Origin: Brevundimonas subvibrioides ATCC 15264
GTDB taxonomy: Bacteria > Pseudomonadota > Alphaproteobacteria > Caulobacterales > Caulobacteraceae
Direction of reading: 5' to 3'
DNA: 64,000 nucleotides
NCBI RefSeq assembly: GCF_000144605.1
Contig: NC_014375.1
Span: forward strand, 2,666,001-2,730,000
The notes below the pieces were generated by a model that ran no database searches, was not told the DNA's origin, and worked only from the letters and a program-made list of their open reading frames with translations. The position numbers were made by a program, and so were the translations under genes. Numbering within the stretch: position 1 is the stretch's first letter; each line of letters opens with the position of its first letter. Below, in pieces: positions 25,119 to 35,030 of the stretch.

Positions 25119-26657
25119 GTTCGCGAGCCGCCTGAGAAAAGAGGGGATCTCCAGATCGTCCTCCGCCTGCAGGGGCTCGGGGGCTGGCTGGGCGGTGGCA
25201 CGCATCTGGGGCTGGCCGCGCTGCGGGTTCTGCTGGACCGGGGCATAGGCGGTCTGGGCGCGCGGCTTCTTGCCGAACAGGCTCCAGCCCGACCGGCGGT
25301 GATCGCGGTCGTCATAGGCCGGCTCGTCGTACTCACGCGGAGCCTGGGCACCGCTGTCCATATAAAGGTCGCCCTGGTCCTGGGCGGTCGCGGCGGGACG
25401 GGCCGGGGCGGCCTCGAACTCTTCGACCCAGGGGTCGATGATCGGCTCGAGAGCGCGCGGCTCTTCCGCGACGTGGATGACCGGCTCGGGCGCACGGGCG
25501 ACCGGGGGCGGGGCCTGGAAGGTCGGGACGACCGGGGCGGGCTCCGGCGCGCGATAGGCGGCCTCGGCGCGGATCGGCTCGCGGCGCGCGGGTTCGGGCG
25601 CGCGGGTCGGAGCGGCGGCGGTCGGGGCCGCGCGGCGCGGGTCCTGGTAGGTCGACTGCGGCGGCGAAACCGGCTCGGCGCGAACGCCACCGACCTCGTC
25701 CATGCCCGTGGCGACGACCGACACGCGAATCTTGCCGTCGAGAGCCGGATCGAAGGCGGCCCCGAAGATGATGTTGGCGTCGCCGTCCACCTCGGCCGAG
25801 ATGGCGTTGGCCGCCTCGTCGACTTCCAGCAGCGTCATGTCCAGGCCGCCGGTGATGTTCACCAGCACGGCCTTGGCCCCCTTCAGGCTGGTCTCGTCCA
25901 GCAGCGGGTTGGCGATGGCGTTCTGGGCGGCCAGCAGGGCGCGGTCGTCGCCCGAGGCCTCTCCGGTGCCCATCATCGCCTTGCCCATCTCGGACATGAC
26001 GGCGCGGACGTCGGCGAAGTCGAGGTTGATCAGGCCCGGCAGGATCATCAGGTCGGTGATCGAGCGCACGCCCGAGTGCAGGACCTGGTCGGCCATGCCG
26101 AAGGCATCGGCGAAGGTGGTGCGCTCGTTGGCGACGCGGAACAGGTTCTGGTTCGGAATGACGATCAGGGTGTCGACGTAGCGCTGCAGCTCGGCGATGC
26201 CCGCATCGGCCAGGCGCATGCGGTGACGGCCCTCGAAGGTGAAGGGCTTGGTCACGACGCCGACGGTCAGGATGCCGCGGTCGCGCGCGCATTTGGCGAT
26301 GATCGGCGCGGCGCCGGTGCCGGTGCCGCCGCCCATTCCGGCGGTGATGAAGACCATGTGCGCGCCTTCCAGGTGCGCATGGATCTCGTCGGCGCTCTCC
26401 TCGGCGGCGTTCATGCCGACCTCGGGGTGAGCGCCGGCGCCCAGGCCCTGGGTGATGGTCTCACCCAGCTGGATGCGGCGGTCGGTCTTGGCGAAGGACA
26501 GGTGCTGGGCGTCGGTGTTGGCGACGACGAACTCGACCCCTTCGAGGCCGGCGTCGATCATGTTGTTGACGGCGTTCCCGCCGGCACCTCCGACGCCGAA
26601 CACGACGATCCGGGGCTTCAGTTCCGTGGCCGTAGGCCGCACCAGCGAGAGAGACAT
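25116..26657 (-). CDS. ftsZ: Cell division GTPase FtsZ
   Basis: 513 residues. The GTPase core has [14 protein letters not shown] (21-34) and the tubulin signature GMGGGTGTG (107-115). A long Pro/Ala/Arg-rich linker (about 330-490) is typical of alphaproteobacteria. The protein ends with the conserved tail [14 protein letters not shown] that binds FtsA and other partners. The start at 26657 gives the conserved N-terminus; a longer extension to 26750 runs into the promoter. A CtrA-like box and a GANTC site lie upstream. It polymerises into the Z ring. Confidence 0.97.
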   Translation of the reverse strand: MSLSLVRPTATELKPRIVVFGVGGAGGNAVNNMIDAGLEGVEFVVANTDAQHLSFAKTDRRIQLGETITQGLGAGAHPEVGMNAAEESADEIHAHLEGAHMVFITAGMGGGTGTGAAPIIAKCARDRGILTVGVVTKPFTFEGRHRMRLADAGIAELQRYVDTLIVIPNQNLFRVANERTTFADAFGMADQVLHSGVRSITDLMILPGLINLDFADVRAVMSEMGKAMMGTGEASGDDRALLAAQNAIANPLLDETSLKGAKAVLVNITGGLDMTLLEVDEAANAISAEVDGDANIIFGAAFDPALDGKIRVSVVATGMDEVGGVRAEPVSPPQSTYQDPRRAAPTAAAPTRAPEPARREPIRAEAAYRAPEPAPVVPTFQAPPPVARAPEPVIHVAEEPRALEPIIDPWVEEFEAAPARPAATAQDQGDLYMDSGAQAPREYDEPAYDDRDHRRSGWSLFGKKPRAQTAYAPVQQNPQRGQPQMRATAQPAPEPLQAEDDLEIPSFLRRLAN

Positions 26658-26727
26658 ATCCAAACCGACCTTTGTTCCGACCCTGCCCCTTAAGGTTCCG
26701 ACGCGAAGTCCCCGCAGATCCGCATTG

Positions 26728-26788
26728 GTTATGAGCGCGTTAAGGATCACCCAACGCCCTTAAGAGAAGGTTACCGATACGGTGAGTC
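26728..26788 (-). promoter_or_regulatory. ftsZ upstream region: CtrA-like box and GANTC site
   Basis: On the minus strand TTAA-N7-ATAAC spans 26743 to 26728, matching the CtrA consensus TTAA-N7-TTAAC at all but one base, 71 bases before the ftsZ ATG. A GANTC site (GAGTC) is at 26784-26788. In Caulobacter, ftsZ is controlled by CtrA and by CcrM methylation, so the same logic is probable here. The rest of the 321-base gap holds the terminator of the TonB receptor and nothing else I can name. Confidence 0.65.
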
Positions 26789-26915
26789 GGACGCGCTGGG
26801 CAGAAAACCAAAGCGTGACCGGAGTAAATTTACCTATTGCCTCGCCAAACGGCGGGCGAACCGGCCCCGCGCGCCGGAAGGCATCGGGGCCACAGCCCGA
26901 ACGACGCACAAAAAA

Positions 26916-26943
26916 GGGGCCGGACGATCGCTCGTCCGGCCCC
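26916..26943 (-). terminator. Rho-independent terminator of the TonB receptor gene
   Basis: GGGGCCGGACGA (26916-26927) and TCGTCCGGCCCC (26932-26943) are a perfect 12-bp inverted repeat with a 4-base loop. The minus strand continues with TTTTTT, and the plus strand has CTTTTT shortly after, so it could work both ways. A second small hairpin (CCGCC/GGCGG, 26956-26969) lies between it and the stop codon. Confidence 0.9.
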
Positions 26944-26978
26944 AGCTTTTTCGAACCGCCCGGAGGCGGGATCGTTTC

Positions 26979-29900
26979 TTAGAACGTGTAGGTCAGCGAC
27001 GCGGTCCAGCGACGGCCGATCGAGTCGACGTAGACCTGGTTCAGGTAGCCGTTGTTACCCAGTTCCTGCATGTCGAAGACGTTGTCGACGACGAAGCGGG
27101 CCGTGATGTTCTCGTTGACGTCGTAGCCCAGCGACAGGTTGTGCAGGGTGTAGGCGTCGTAGCGAACCACGTTGGCCTGTTCGGCCGTGGCCTGCAGAAC
27201 GCCCGAGCGGACGATCGCCGCGTCCTGGAAGTTCGTGGTCCAGCGCGCGTTGAACGGTCCACGGTTGTACAGGATCGACGCCTGGGTCTTCCAGCTCGGG
27301 TTGGCCAGCGAGTTCTCCGACGGCGAAGCGTCCGAGAAGTCACCGATGCCCGAGGTGCTGTATTCCATCAGGTAGTAGATGTTGCTGCGGAACGCGAGCG
27401 TGCCGAGATCCATGTCGGTCGAGAACACGTCCGACAGACCCACCGAGTAGCTGAGGTTGGCGTTGATGGCCTTAACCCGCGTACCGCCCAGGTTGAAGTA
27501 GGGCAGTTCGAAGCCGTTGGTGAAGTTGAACGTGGCGTCCCGCTGGATGCCCGAGCAGCTGTTCACGCCGATGTCGGGCGTGTTGTTCGGGTACGACGTG
27601 CTGTCGTAGCAGAAGTTGGCCGAGTCCGTGGCCAGCAGCGGCCCCAGGGCGTCCGTCACCGTGATTTCGAGGTAATCGGCAGCGACGATCAGGTTGGGGA
27701 TGAAGCTCGGCCGTGCGACGAAGCCGAAGGTGAAGGAGTCGCCCTTTTCCGGAACGAGGGTCTGACGACCCGCGATAACCCCGGTGAAGCTGGCACCCGA
27801 CACCCCGTAGCCGGCGCTGCCGACGTTCAGGATGAAGGCTTCGGCATCGGCATCGCTCGTGATGGGCGTCGAGACACCATTCTGGGCGATCAGCGCGCCA
27901 CCGTTTGCTGCGGCGATGCGGCGAACTTCAGCGATACAGTTGACGCGACGGACGGCCGGTTGCGCACCGGCGTTGTAGCCGGCGGCACGGCAGGGATCGG
28001 TCGCCGAGGTGAAGAACGCCTGGTTGCCCAGGAACAGTTCCACGATCGACGGGTTGCGGACCGACTTGGAGATGTTCCCGCGCAGCAGCAGCTGGTCGTT
28101 GACCTCCCAGGTACCGGCGAGGGTGTAGACCTCCTCGCGATCACCGTCATAGGTCGGGGTGACGATCGTACCGCTCAGGTTGCGGTAGGTCTCGGCTTCA
28201 CCTTCCAGTTCGGTGTAGCGAATGGCCGGGTTCAGCTCCAGCGACTTGACGAACGGGATGTTGAACCCTTCGCCGAGCAGCGGGATGCGCAGTTCCAGGC
28301 CGTACTCGGTCGCCTCGATCGAGCCTTCGGTGGTGGCCGAAGGCGCCGAACGGGTCCGGCCCGTGCCGCCGAGGGTCGACGCGAAGTAGGTCAGCTCTTC
28401 CTTGCGGTATTCGCCGGTGACGGCGAACTGCAGCGGGCCGGCCGGCAGGTCGAACAGCGAACCGGTCAGGGTCGCCTGGGTGAAGTTCTGGGTCGACTCG
28501 TTGGTGAACGATTCCCGGGTCGAGACGAAGTCCTTCGCGGCTTGCGAGGCGCGGCCTTCACCGAACACGTTCAGCGGCTGGCAGGCATCGACCATCGCCT
28601 GGGTGATGGTCGGGGCGAACAGCGACTGGGTGCGGATGCCGTCCGGTCCGATCGTCGAGATCGGCTGGATGATGGCGCCCGGGATGAAGCCCGTCGCCGG
28701 GTTGCCGCCGTAGCTGGCGATGTAGGACGCCAGCCCGTCGCGCTGGGCACGGCACACCACATTGGAGCCGACCTGCACGGCGTCAACGGCCATGGCGTAG
28801 GCCGCGTCGTTGATGGCGCTGAACTCGACGAAGGTGTCGGCCTTGCCGTAGCTGTGCGAGATGTCGAAGCCGAAGTCGCGGCCGAAGAGGCTGAAGTCGC
28901 CGCTGATGCCGTTGACGGACCGGAAGGTCTCGTTGGTCGACACCTGTTCGGTGCTGTTGACCACGTCCTCGTTGTTCCGCGACAAGATGAAGTTGCCCGT
29001 GATCCCGGCGTTGGCCAGCGAGGTGCGGTTGGCTGCCGTCAGGAAGGGGTGGTTGACGTTGACCAGCAGGCCCGCGTTCTCCGGGGTCGTGCCGCCGGCG
29101 CTGTTCTGCAGGCCGGCGTTGGCCAGCGGGTTGCGGACCTCGGCGTCCGAATACAGGTTCTCGGTGTAGAAGCGCAGGTTGTCGGTGATCTGATAGTTGG
29201 CGATCACGTTGGCGACATAGCGCTCCTGACGGACGCGCAGCGCAGTGGCGTCGGTCCGCAGTTCGCCGTCGCCGCCGGCCGAGGTCGTGTTGGTGCCGGG
29301 CGCGGCGGGGTTGGTCGCCAGCTCGCCGGCCAGGTCATAGCCCACGATGTTGCCGGTCGGGTCGAAGCGGATCGGCACGGCGCGGCGCGGCAGGATGCCG
29401 GCGGTGCCGCTCGGGTTCGCGATGTCCGGCACGCCGGGGATGAAGGTGCCGATGAAGTCGTTGACGTTGGTCGACGGGTTGGCGGCGTAGTACTCACGCG
29501 CGGTCGGACGGTTGGCCTGAACCACGGCCAGGACCTGGGCGGCCGTCAGGGTCGGCGACAGGCCGTAACGGGCGCGGGCAGCGGTCACCTGGGCCGCCGT
29601 CAGGCTGGCCGGCGCGAAGGCGCAGACGTCGGTCGCGCTCGTGATACAGGCGCCGAACGGCGTGATCGGAACCTGCTGCAGCAGGGTGAAGGCGTTGGCA
29701 CCCGACCATGCGGCGGGCGAAACCTGGGCGAAGCCCGGCATCCGGAAGGCGTTGCCGGGCTGGAAGAAGGCCGGGCTGACGGGGATCGGCGCGCTGCCGG
29801 GCACGTAGCCGGCAATCGTCGGGTTCTCGGCCGTGTTGTTGGTCTGGGTGACGTTGAAGATCAGACCACCGCGCGTCAGCGTGTTGCCGCGCAGGTTCGG

Positions 29901-30767
29901 ACGGAAGACCGACGGCAGGATGTTGTCCACGGTCGTTCCGAGGAACACGCCCGCGGTGCCGCCGGGCACGAAGGCCGGGTTGCGCTGGGCGCCGTTCAGG
30001 GGGTTGCCCGTCAGGCCCGGGTTGTTCGAGCGGACGCTGCGGTCGGAGGCGCGGACGTCGTTGATGAAGGAGTACTCACCCGAAACGGCAACGTTCAGGC
30101 GGCCGTCGAGGAAGTTCTGGCCCCAGACGCCGTTGATCGAATAACGGCCGGCGTCGTGCTCCTTGAAGGTCTCGCCGCCCAGGATCTGGATCTGGGCACC
30201 TTCGTAGTCGTCCTTGAGGACGTAGTTGACGACGCCGGACACGGCGTCCGCGCCGTAGGCGGCGGCGCCGCCGACGGTCAGGATGTCGACGCGGTCGATC
30301 AGGGCGACGGGGATGGTCGAGGCATCGACCTGCGAGCCCGTCTCGTTACCGGCGACGAAGATGGTGGCCGAGTTGTTCGAGACGAAGCGGCGGCCGTTGA
30401 CCAGGGTCAGGGTGCGCGCGGTGCCGAGGTTCAGCAGGTCGATGTAGGTGACGCCCAGCGAGGCCGTCTGGCCGCCGTTGGTGCCGTTCAGGTTGGCGCC
30501 ACCGCCGACCAGCGGGATGTCGTTCAGGATGTCGCCGGCGTTGGTGAACAGACGCTCTTCGATGTCCTGTTCGCCGACCTGTACGCCGGGGATCGTGCCG
30601 CTCGTTTCGGGGCGGGCGATGCGCGAACCTGTGACGACGACCTCTTCGACTTCGTCTTCATCCTGCTGCGGCGCGGTCGGCGCGGTCTGAGCAAAGGATG
30701 GTGCGGCAATCGAAAGAATGCCCGCGAGAACGGTCGTGCCGAAAAGATACTTGCGCTTGGAAATCAT
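26979..30767 (-). CDS. Large TonB-dependent receptor between ftsA and ftsZ
   Basis: 1262 residues. The signal peptide ends SIAAPSFAQ; a TonB-box-like EEVVVTGSRI follows, then a plug (LVNGRRFVSN, DRVDILTVGGAAAYGADAVSGVVNYVLK) and a very long barrel ending in TASLTYTF with the terminal Phe of outer membrane proteins. The size and the TGSRI N-terminus fit the large oar-like/SusC-like receptors common in Caulobacterales. Substrate unknown. GCGAGG precedes the ATG; upstream (30899-30907) lies a TTGTTACAA palindrome. It has its own terminator, so it is a separate unit inside the division cluster. Confidence 0.92.
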   Translation of the reverse strand: MISKRKYLFGTTVLAGILSIAAPSFAQTAPTAPQQDEDEVEEVVVTGSRIARPETSGTIPGVQVGEQDIEERLFTNAGDILNDIPLVGGGANLNGTNGGQTASLGVTYIDLLNLGTARTLTLVNGRRFVSNNSATIFVAGNETGSQVDASTIPVALIDRVDILTVGGAAAYGADAVSGVVNYVLKDDYEGAQIQILGGETFKEHDAGRYSINGVWGQNFLDGRLNVAVSGEYSFINDVRASDRSVRSNNPGLTGNPLNGAQRNPAFVPGGTAGVFLGTTVDNILPSVFRPNLRGNTLTRGGLIFNVTQTNNTAENPTIAGYVPGSAPIPVSPAFFQPGNAFRMPGFAQVSPAAWSGANAFTLLQQVPITPFGACITSATDVCAFAPASLTAAQVTAARARYGLSPTLTAAQVLAVVQANRPTAREYYAANPSTNVNDFIGTFIPGVPDIANPSGTAGILPRRAVPIRFDPTGNIVGYDLAGELATNPAAPGTNTTSAGGDGELRTDATALRVRQERYVANVIANYQITDNLRFYTENLYSDAEVRNPLANAGLQNSAGGTTPENAGLLVNVNHPFLTAANRTSLANAGITGNFILSRNNEDVVNSTEQVSTNETFRSVNGISGDFSLFGRDFGFDISHSYGKADTFVEFSAINDAAYAMAVDAVQVGSNVVCRAQRDGLASYIASYGGNPATGFIPGAIIQPISTIGPDGIRTQSLFAPTITQAMVDACQPLNVFGEGRASQAAKDFVSTRESFTNESTQNFTQATLTGSLFDLPAGPLQFAVTGEYRKEELTYFASTLGGTGRTRSAPSATTEGSIEATEYGLELRIPLLGEGFNIPFVKSLELNPAIRYTELEGEAETYRNLSGTIVTPTYDGDREEVYTLAGTWEVNDQLLLRGNISKSVRNPSIVELFLGNQAFFTSATDPCRAAGYNAGAQPAVRRVNCIAEVRRIAAANGGALIAQNGVSTPITSDADAEAFILNVGSAGYGVSGASFTGVIAGRQTLVPEKGDSFTFGFVARPSFIPNLIVAADYLEITVTDALGPLLATDSANFCYDSTSYPNNTPDIGVNSCSGIQRDATFNFTNGFELPYFNLGGTRVKAINANLSYSVGLSDVFSTDMDLGTLAFRSNIYYLMEYSTSGIGDFSDASPSENSLANPSWKTQASILYNRGPFNARWTTNFQDAAIVRSGVLQATAEQANVVRYDAYTLHNLSLGYDVNENITARFVVDNVFDMQELGNNGYLNQVYVDSIGRRWTASLTYTF

Positions 30768-30941
30768 GAACCTCGCCCCGTGATGGATTAAATTACGCCG
30801 ATATCCGAGTAAGGAGTCGGCGCGGCTTGTCTCATTGCTAACAACATTCGGTCACGCCGCAACCTTTGAGGCAGCCCTGCGGCAACGCGAACGCAGATTT
30901 GTTACAATCGAGACACAGTCTGGTTACAGCCGATGCGCGTG

Positions 30942-32267
30942 TCACAGATTGTCGCGCAACCAACCGGCGGCACGGCCGATCAGATTGCCCTGGTGCACAC
31001 GCGGAGCGTCGGCGGCCGTGACCTGGCGGGACATCAGGCGTCGCGCCGAAACGGCCTCGCGGGGTCCGTAGGCGGCGCGCAGCAGAACGCCGGCCGCCGA
31101 GCAGAAGGCAGGACCCGATGCCGCGTCGGCCAGGTGGGGCGCGCGCTGGGGTCGACCCAGCCGCACCGGGCGGTCGAACACGCGCACAGCCAGCTCGCGC
31201 ACGCCGTTCAGCTGACTGGCCCCGCCGGTCAGGACCAGACCCGCGCCCGGGTCCATGCCCACGCCCGCGTTCCTCAAACGGTCGCGGAGCAGTTCGAGCG
31301 TCTCCTCCACCCGGGGCGCGATGACGGTCTTCAGCATGGCGCGGGGGACGATAACGGGGCCGGCCGAGGCGTCCTCGCCGCGCGGCGGGGCCTCCAGCAT
31401 CTCGCGGTCCTCATGGGCCGCCGCCATGGCCGACCCATGAAGAGTCTTCAGGCGCTCGGCCCCGATCCGGGAGGTCGACAGGCCCCGCGCGATGTCGGCC
31501 GTGACGTGATCGCCGCCCACGTTCAGCGATTCGATATGCAGGAGCGACCGCCCCCCCCACACCGCCGCGCTGGTGGAGCCCCCGCCCATGTCGATGCAGA
31601 CGCAGCCCAGGTCCATCTCGTCTTCTTCCAGCGCCGCGAGGGACGACACCACCGGGGCCGCCGCCACGCCCTGAAGATCCAGATGGGCCAGTTCCAGGCA
31701 GTGGCTCAGCGAGGCGAACGCGCCCTCGGCCATCGACACGACCAGCAGGTCCAGGCCCAGCGAGCCCCCGCGCATCGACCGCGGATCGTGGACGCCGCGG
31801 GCCCCGTCGACCGACCAGGTGATGGGCAGGACGTGGATCGGGCGGCGGTTGGGCAGCTTGATCTGCGCCAGGGCCATGCCGATGGCGCGCGCCAGGTCCG
31901 CGTCGCCGACCGGATTGGCGCCCAGCGACACGCGGGCCTGAACCCGGTGGCTGGCCATCTGGCCGATGGCCGTGGTGACGATCACGCCCGAGACCGGGGC
32001 ACCCGCCGTGCGCTCGGCCCGCTCGACCGCGTGGCCGATCGCCTGGGCCGCCTCGTCCATGTTGACGATCGAGCCTCCGCGCACGCCCTTGGACTGGACG
32101 TGGCTGGCCCCCGCGACGCGGATGGTCCGGTCGGCGTGGCGCACGCCGTCTGGCTTCATGATGAAACAGGCGACCTTGGACTGACCCAGGTCCAGCGCCG
32201 CCACGACCGGCGCGCGCGTGGCTGCCCGCCCCGCATCGACCGAGGGTTCACCCTTCTTGATTGCCAT
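30942..32267 (-). CDS. ftsA: Cell division protein FtsA
   Basis: 441 residues, actin-like ATPase that ties FtsZ to the membrane. Phosphate 1 motif: VVAALDLGQSKVACFIMK (about 21-38). Phosphate 2: CVCIDMGGGSTSAAVW. The adenosine motif is VLTGGASQLNGVRELA. The C-terminus ends in the amphipathic helix LIGRAAGWLRDNL used for membrane binding. It follows ftsQ by 29 bases in the same orientation. Confidence 0.95.
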   Translation of the reverse strand: MAIKKGEPSVDAGRAATRAPVVAALDLGQSKVACFIMKPDGVRHADRTIRVAGASHVQSKGVRGGSIVNMDEAAQAIGHAVERAERTAGAPVSGVIVTTAIGQMASHRVQARVSLGANPVGDADLARAIGMALAQIKLPNRRPIHVLPITWSVDGARGVHDPRSMRGGSLGLDLLVVSMAEGAFASLSHCLELAHLDLQGVAAAPVVSSLAALEEDEMDLGCVCIDMGGGSTSAAVWGGRSLLHIESLNVGGDHVTADIARGLSTSRIGAERLKTLHGSAMAAAHEDREMLEAPPRGEDASAGPVIVPRAMLKTVIAPRVEETLELLRDRLRNAGVGMDPGAGLVLTGGASQLNGVRELAVRVFDRPVRLGRPQRAPHLADAASGPAFCSAAGVLLRAAYGPREAVSARRLMSRQVTAADAPRVHQGNLIGRAAGWLRDNL

Positions 32268-32296
32268 GGCCCGCCGTCCCCTACTCTACTGTCGTC

Positions 32297-33178
32297 TCAG
32301 GCGCCCGGCCGCACCGCGACCTGGCCCTCCGTGCGCAGGTCGATGCGCGAAAATCCGAGTTCCAGCAGCCGCTCGCGCTGGTCCAGCGCGTCCAGCTGGA
32401 TCAGGGCGGCCTCCTGTTTGGTGGCGGGCAGCTGGATCAGGCTGCCGTCCTTCAGCCGAAGGTCCCAGCGGCGCTCGTCGACGCGCACTAGGGCGTCGAT
32501 CCGGCTCATCAGGCGGGGTCGCTGGGCCAGCAGCGGCAGGATCGCCCCCGCGGCGGCATCGGCTCCTGTGCCGACGACCAGCGGCAGATTGGGATAGCGC
32601 CCGGCATCGGCGCCGGCGATGGCCTTGCCCTCGCCGTCGATGACGAAGACCTGGCCGCGCGTCTGCCAGACGGCCAGACGGTCATGTTCGACCACATCGA
32701 CGATCAGGGTATCGGGCAGCAGGCGGACGACCCGCGCGGACTTCACCCAGCCGACCTGTTCGACATTGGTCTTGAGCGCATCGAGATCGAGCGCCGTGAT
32801 CGGCTGCCCGGCCTGGACCGCCAGGGCCCGCTGGATCGCCGGCGTCGCCTCGGCCGAGGCCCCGCTGATGTGGACGCGGTTCAGCTTCAGACCCATGCCG
32901 GTCGTGATGCCGTCGATGCCCTGGCTGAACGACTGGCCGATCCGTTCGGCCCGGGCCCCCGTGGCCAGCACGAGGACCAGCACCGCGACGCCGGCACAGA
33001 TGGAGATGACCACCGCGCGCGGCGTCAGGTCCAGCCGGCCCAGGACCGCCATCTTGCCCGGAACGCCACCCACGTTCTGCGGCGCGCGCCCACGGCCACG
33101 CCCCTGCCCTTTCGGCCCCGCGCTGCGTTTGGGAGCCGACGCCGCTGCGCGCCGGCCGCCGCGGACTACCGCGGGCAT
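32297..33178 (-). CDS. ftsQ: Cell division protein FtsQ
   Basis: 293 residues. A long basic cytoplasmic N-terminus (Arg/Ala/Gly-rich, about 1-50) precedes one membrane helix ([20 protein letters not shown]) and a periplasmic part with a POTRA domain ([42 protein letters not shown]) and the beta domain. It recruits later divisome proteins. The ATG at 33178 overlaps the end of ddl by 13 bases, supporting coupled translation; a longer extension is not needed. Confidence 0.92.
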   Translation of the reverse strand: MPAVVRGGRRAAASAPKRSAGPKGQGRGRGRAPQNVGGVPGKMAVLGRLDLTPRAVVISICAGVAVLVLVLATGARAERIGQSFSQGIDGITTGMGLKLNRVHISGASAEATPAIQRALAVQAGQPITALDLDALKTNVEQVGWVKSARVVRLLPDTLIVDVVEHDRLAVWQTRGQVFVIDGEGKAIAGADAGRYPNLPLVVGTGADAAAGAILPLLAQRPRLMSRIDALVRVDERRWDLRLKDGSLIQLPATKQEAALIQLDALDQRERLLELGFSRIDLRTEGQVAVRPGA

Positions 33179-34101
33179 GAGGCGTCCTCCACCATCCAAC
33201 GAACCAGATCCTGATACGACATCCCGCAATAGGCGGCCTGCTCTGGAACCAGAGAGGTCGGGGTCATGCCGGGCTGGGTATTGACCTCCAGCAAGACGAG
33301 TTCGTCCTTAACATCGTCATAACGAAAGTCGGATCGCGAGACGCCGCGGCACCCCAGGGCGGCATGCGCCTGCTCGGATTCCCGCATGGCCGCTTCGAAA
33401 ACGTGGGGCGGCAGGTCGGCCGGAAGCTTGTGGACAGATCCGCCCGGCGCGTATTTGGCCTCATAGTCGTAGAACCCCTTCACCGGGGTGATGTCGGTCA
33501 CGGTCAGGGCACGCGGCCCCGTCGCCTCGCCGATCACCGCGACGGCCAGTTCCTTGCCGGGGATGTAGGGCTCGACCATCACCAGGTCGCCATAGGTCCA
33601 GCTGTCGGATCCGGGCTCGGGCTGAGGCGCATCGCCCTCGCGCACCAGATAGACCCCGACCGAAGACCCCTCGGCATTGGGCTTGATGACATAGGGCGGC
33701 GGAATGACGTGACCGGCCGAAACGGCATGGCGGTCGAACAGGCCCCCGCCCGGCACCTTCACCCCGGCGGCGTTCAGCACGGCCTTGGTCTTGTCCTTGT
33801 CCATCGTCAGGGCCGAGGCCAGGACGCCGGAGTGGGTATAGGGAATCTGCAGCGTCTCCAGGATCCCCTGGACGCATCCGTCCTCGCCCCACTCCCCGTG
33901 CAGGGCGTTCAGGACGACGTCGGGTTTCAGTTCGGCCAGCACCTGGGCCAGGTCCCGCCCGGCATCGACGCGGGTGACGCGAGCTCCCTGCGCCTCCAGC
34001 GCATCGGCGCAGCCCTTGCCCGACGACAGCGACACGTCCCGCTCCGAGGACAGCCCGCCCAGCAGGACGGCGACGTGCAGCTCTGACAGGGATCGGGACA
34101 T
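33166..34101 (-). CDS. ddl: D-alanine--D-alanine ligase
   Basis: 311 residues, ATP-grasp enzyme making D-Ala-D-Ala for peptidoglycan. Motifs: [30 protein letters not shown], the ATP loop [18 protein letters not shown], and the magnesium site SRSDFRYDD with [19 protein letters not shown]. The ATG at 34101 gives the standard N-terminus [13 protein letters not shown]. It lies 17 bases after the murB stop and overlaps ftsQ, inside the division and cell wall cluster. Confidence 0.95.
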   Translation of the reverse strand: MSRSLSELHVAVLLGGLSSERDVSLSSGKGCADALEAQGARVTRVDAGRDLAQVLAELKPDVVLNALHGEWGEDGCVQGILETLQIPYTHSGVLASALTMDKDKTKAVLNAAGVKVPGGGLFDRHAVSAGHVIPPPYVIKPNAEGSSVGVYLVREGDAPQPEPGSDSWTYGDLVMVEPYIPGKELAVAVIGEATGPRALTVTDITPVKGFYDYEAKYAPGGSVHKLPADLPPHVFEAAMRESEQAHAALGCRGVSRSDFRYDDVKDELVLLEVNTQPGMTPTSLVPEQAAYCGMSYQDLVRWMVEDASCPR

Positions 34102-34118
34102 GGTGCGTTCTGCGCGGG

Positions 34119-35030
34119 TTACAGGGGGCGGCCGAGCCTCTTGATCTCCCATTCAAGGTTTACGCCGAGTTTACTTTGTACGTCGGCGCGGACGGTTTCT
34201 CCCAATCCCTCGATATCCGCGGCCGTCGCCTCGCCCGGATTGATCATGAAGTTGGAGTGGAGATCGCTGAACATCGCGCCGCCGCCGGTGACCGCGTGCA
34301 GCTTGCCGCGCCAGCCCGCCTCGTCGACCAGCTTCCAGGACGAGTGGCCGGGCGGGTTCTTGAAGGTCGAGCCGCCGGTCTTCTCGCGGATGGGCTGGGT
34401 CGTCTCGCGCCGCGCGGTGATCGCGGCGATGCGGGCGGCGACGGCCTCGGGATCGTCCGGCGTCCCGCGATAGGTCGCCTCGACCCACAGGATGTCTTCG
34501 TCGTAGTCGTTGTGTCTGTAGGAGTAGCCGAAGTCGTCGACGGAAAAGTCGCGCAATTCCCCGGTCCGCGTGACCCCTCTGGCCGACACCACGACGTCCT
34601 TCGTCTCGGACCCGTAGCAGCCCGCGTTCATGACCAGCGCCCCGCCGATCGTGCCCGGGATGCCCGCGTAGAACTCCAGCCCCGCCAGCCCCGCCTTGGC
34701 AGAAGCCTTGGCCACCATCGCGTCCAGAGCGCCCGCACCCGCCGTGATCGTCTCGCCGTCGGTGCTGATCCCCGCGAAAGGCCGTCCCGCCAGCCGGATC
34801 ACCACGCCCTCGACGCCACCGTCCCGCACGATGACGTTCGAGCCGACGCCCAGGATCGTCACGGGAACGGCCGGGTCCAGCGCCTTCAGGAAGTCGGCCA
34901 GATCATCGGCATCGGCCGGAATGAACAGCACATCCGCCGCCCCGCCGACCCGGAACCAGGTGAAGGGGGCCAGCGGCTCGTCGCGCAGCAGCTTGCCGCG
35001 CACAGTGGGAAGGGTATCGCGCCAGGTCAT
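34119..35030 (-). CDS. murB: UDP-N-acetylenolpyruvoylglucosamine reductase MurB
   Basis: 303 residues, FAD enzyme completing UDP-MurNAc. FAD-domain motifs: [45 protein letters not shown]. The catalytic segment [21 protein letters not shown] and the end [16 protein letters not shown] fit the type I/IIb family. The ATG at 35030 overlaps the murC stop (ATGA), which fixes the start better than the upstream extension to 35078. Confidence 0.95.
   Translation of the reverse strand: MTWRDTLPTVRGKLLRDEPLAPFTWFRVGGAADVLFIPADADDLADFLKALDPAVPVTILGVGSNVIVRDGGVEGVVIRLAGRPFAGISTDGETITAGAGALDAMVAKASAKAGLAGLEFYAGIPGTIGGALVMNAGCYGSETKDVVVSARGVTRTGELRDFSVDDFGYSYRHNDYDEDILWVEATYRGTPDDPEAVAARIAAITARRETTQPIREKTGGSTFKNPPGHSSWKLVDEAGWRGKLHAVTGGGAMFSDLHSNFMINPGEATAADIEGLGETVRADVQSKLGVNLEWEIKRLGRPL

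Noticed and set aside
27141..30791. Open frame of 1216 codons on the plus strand opposite the TonB receptor
   Set aside because: Antisense shadow rich in Arg, Val, Gly and Asp without domains; the minus-strand receptor has signal peptide, plug and barrel end.
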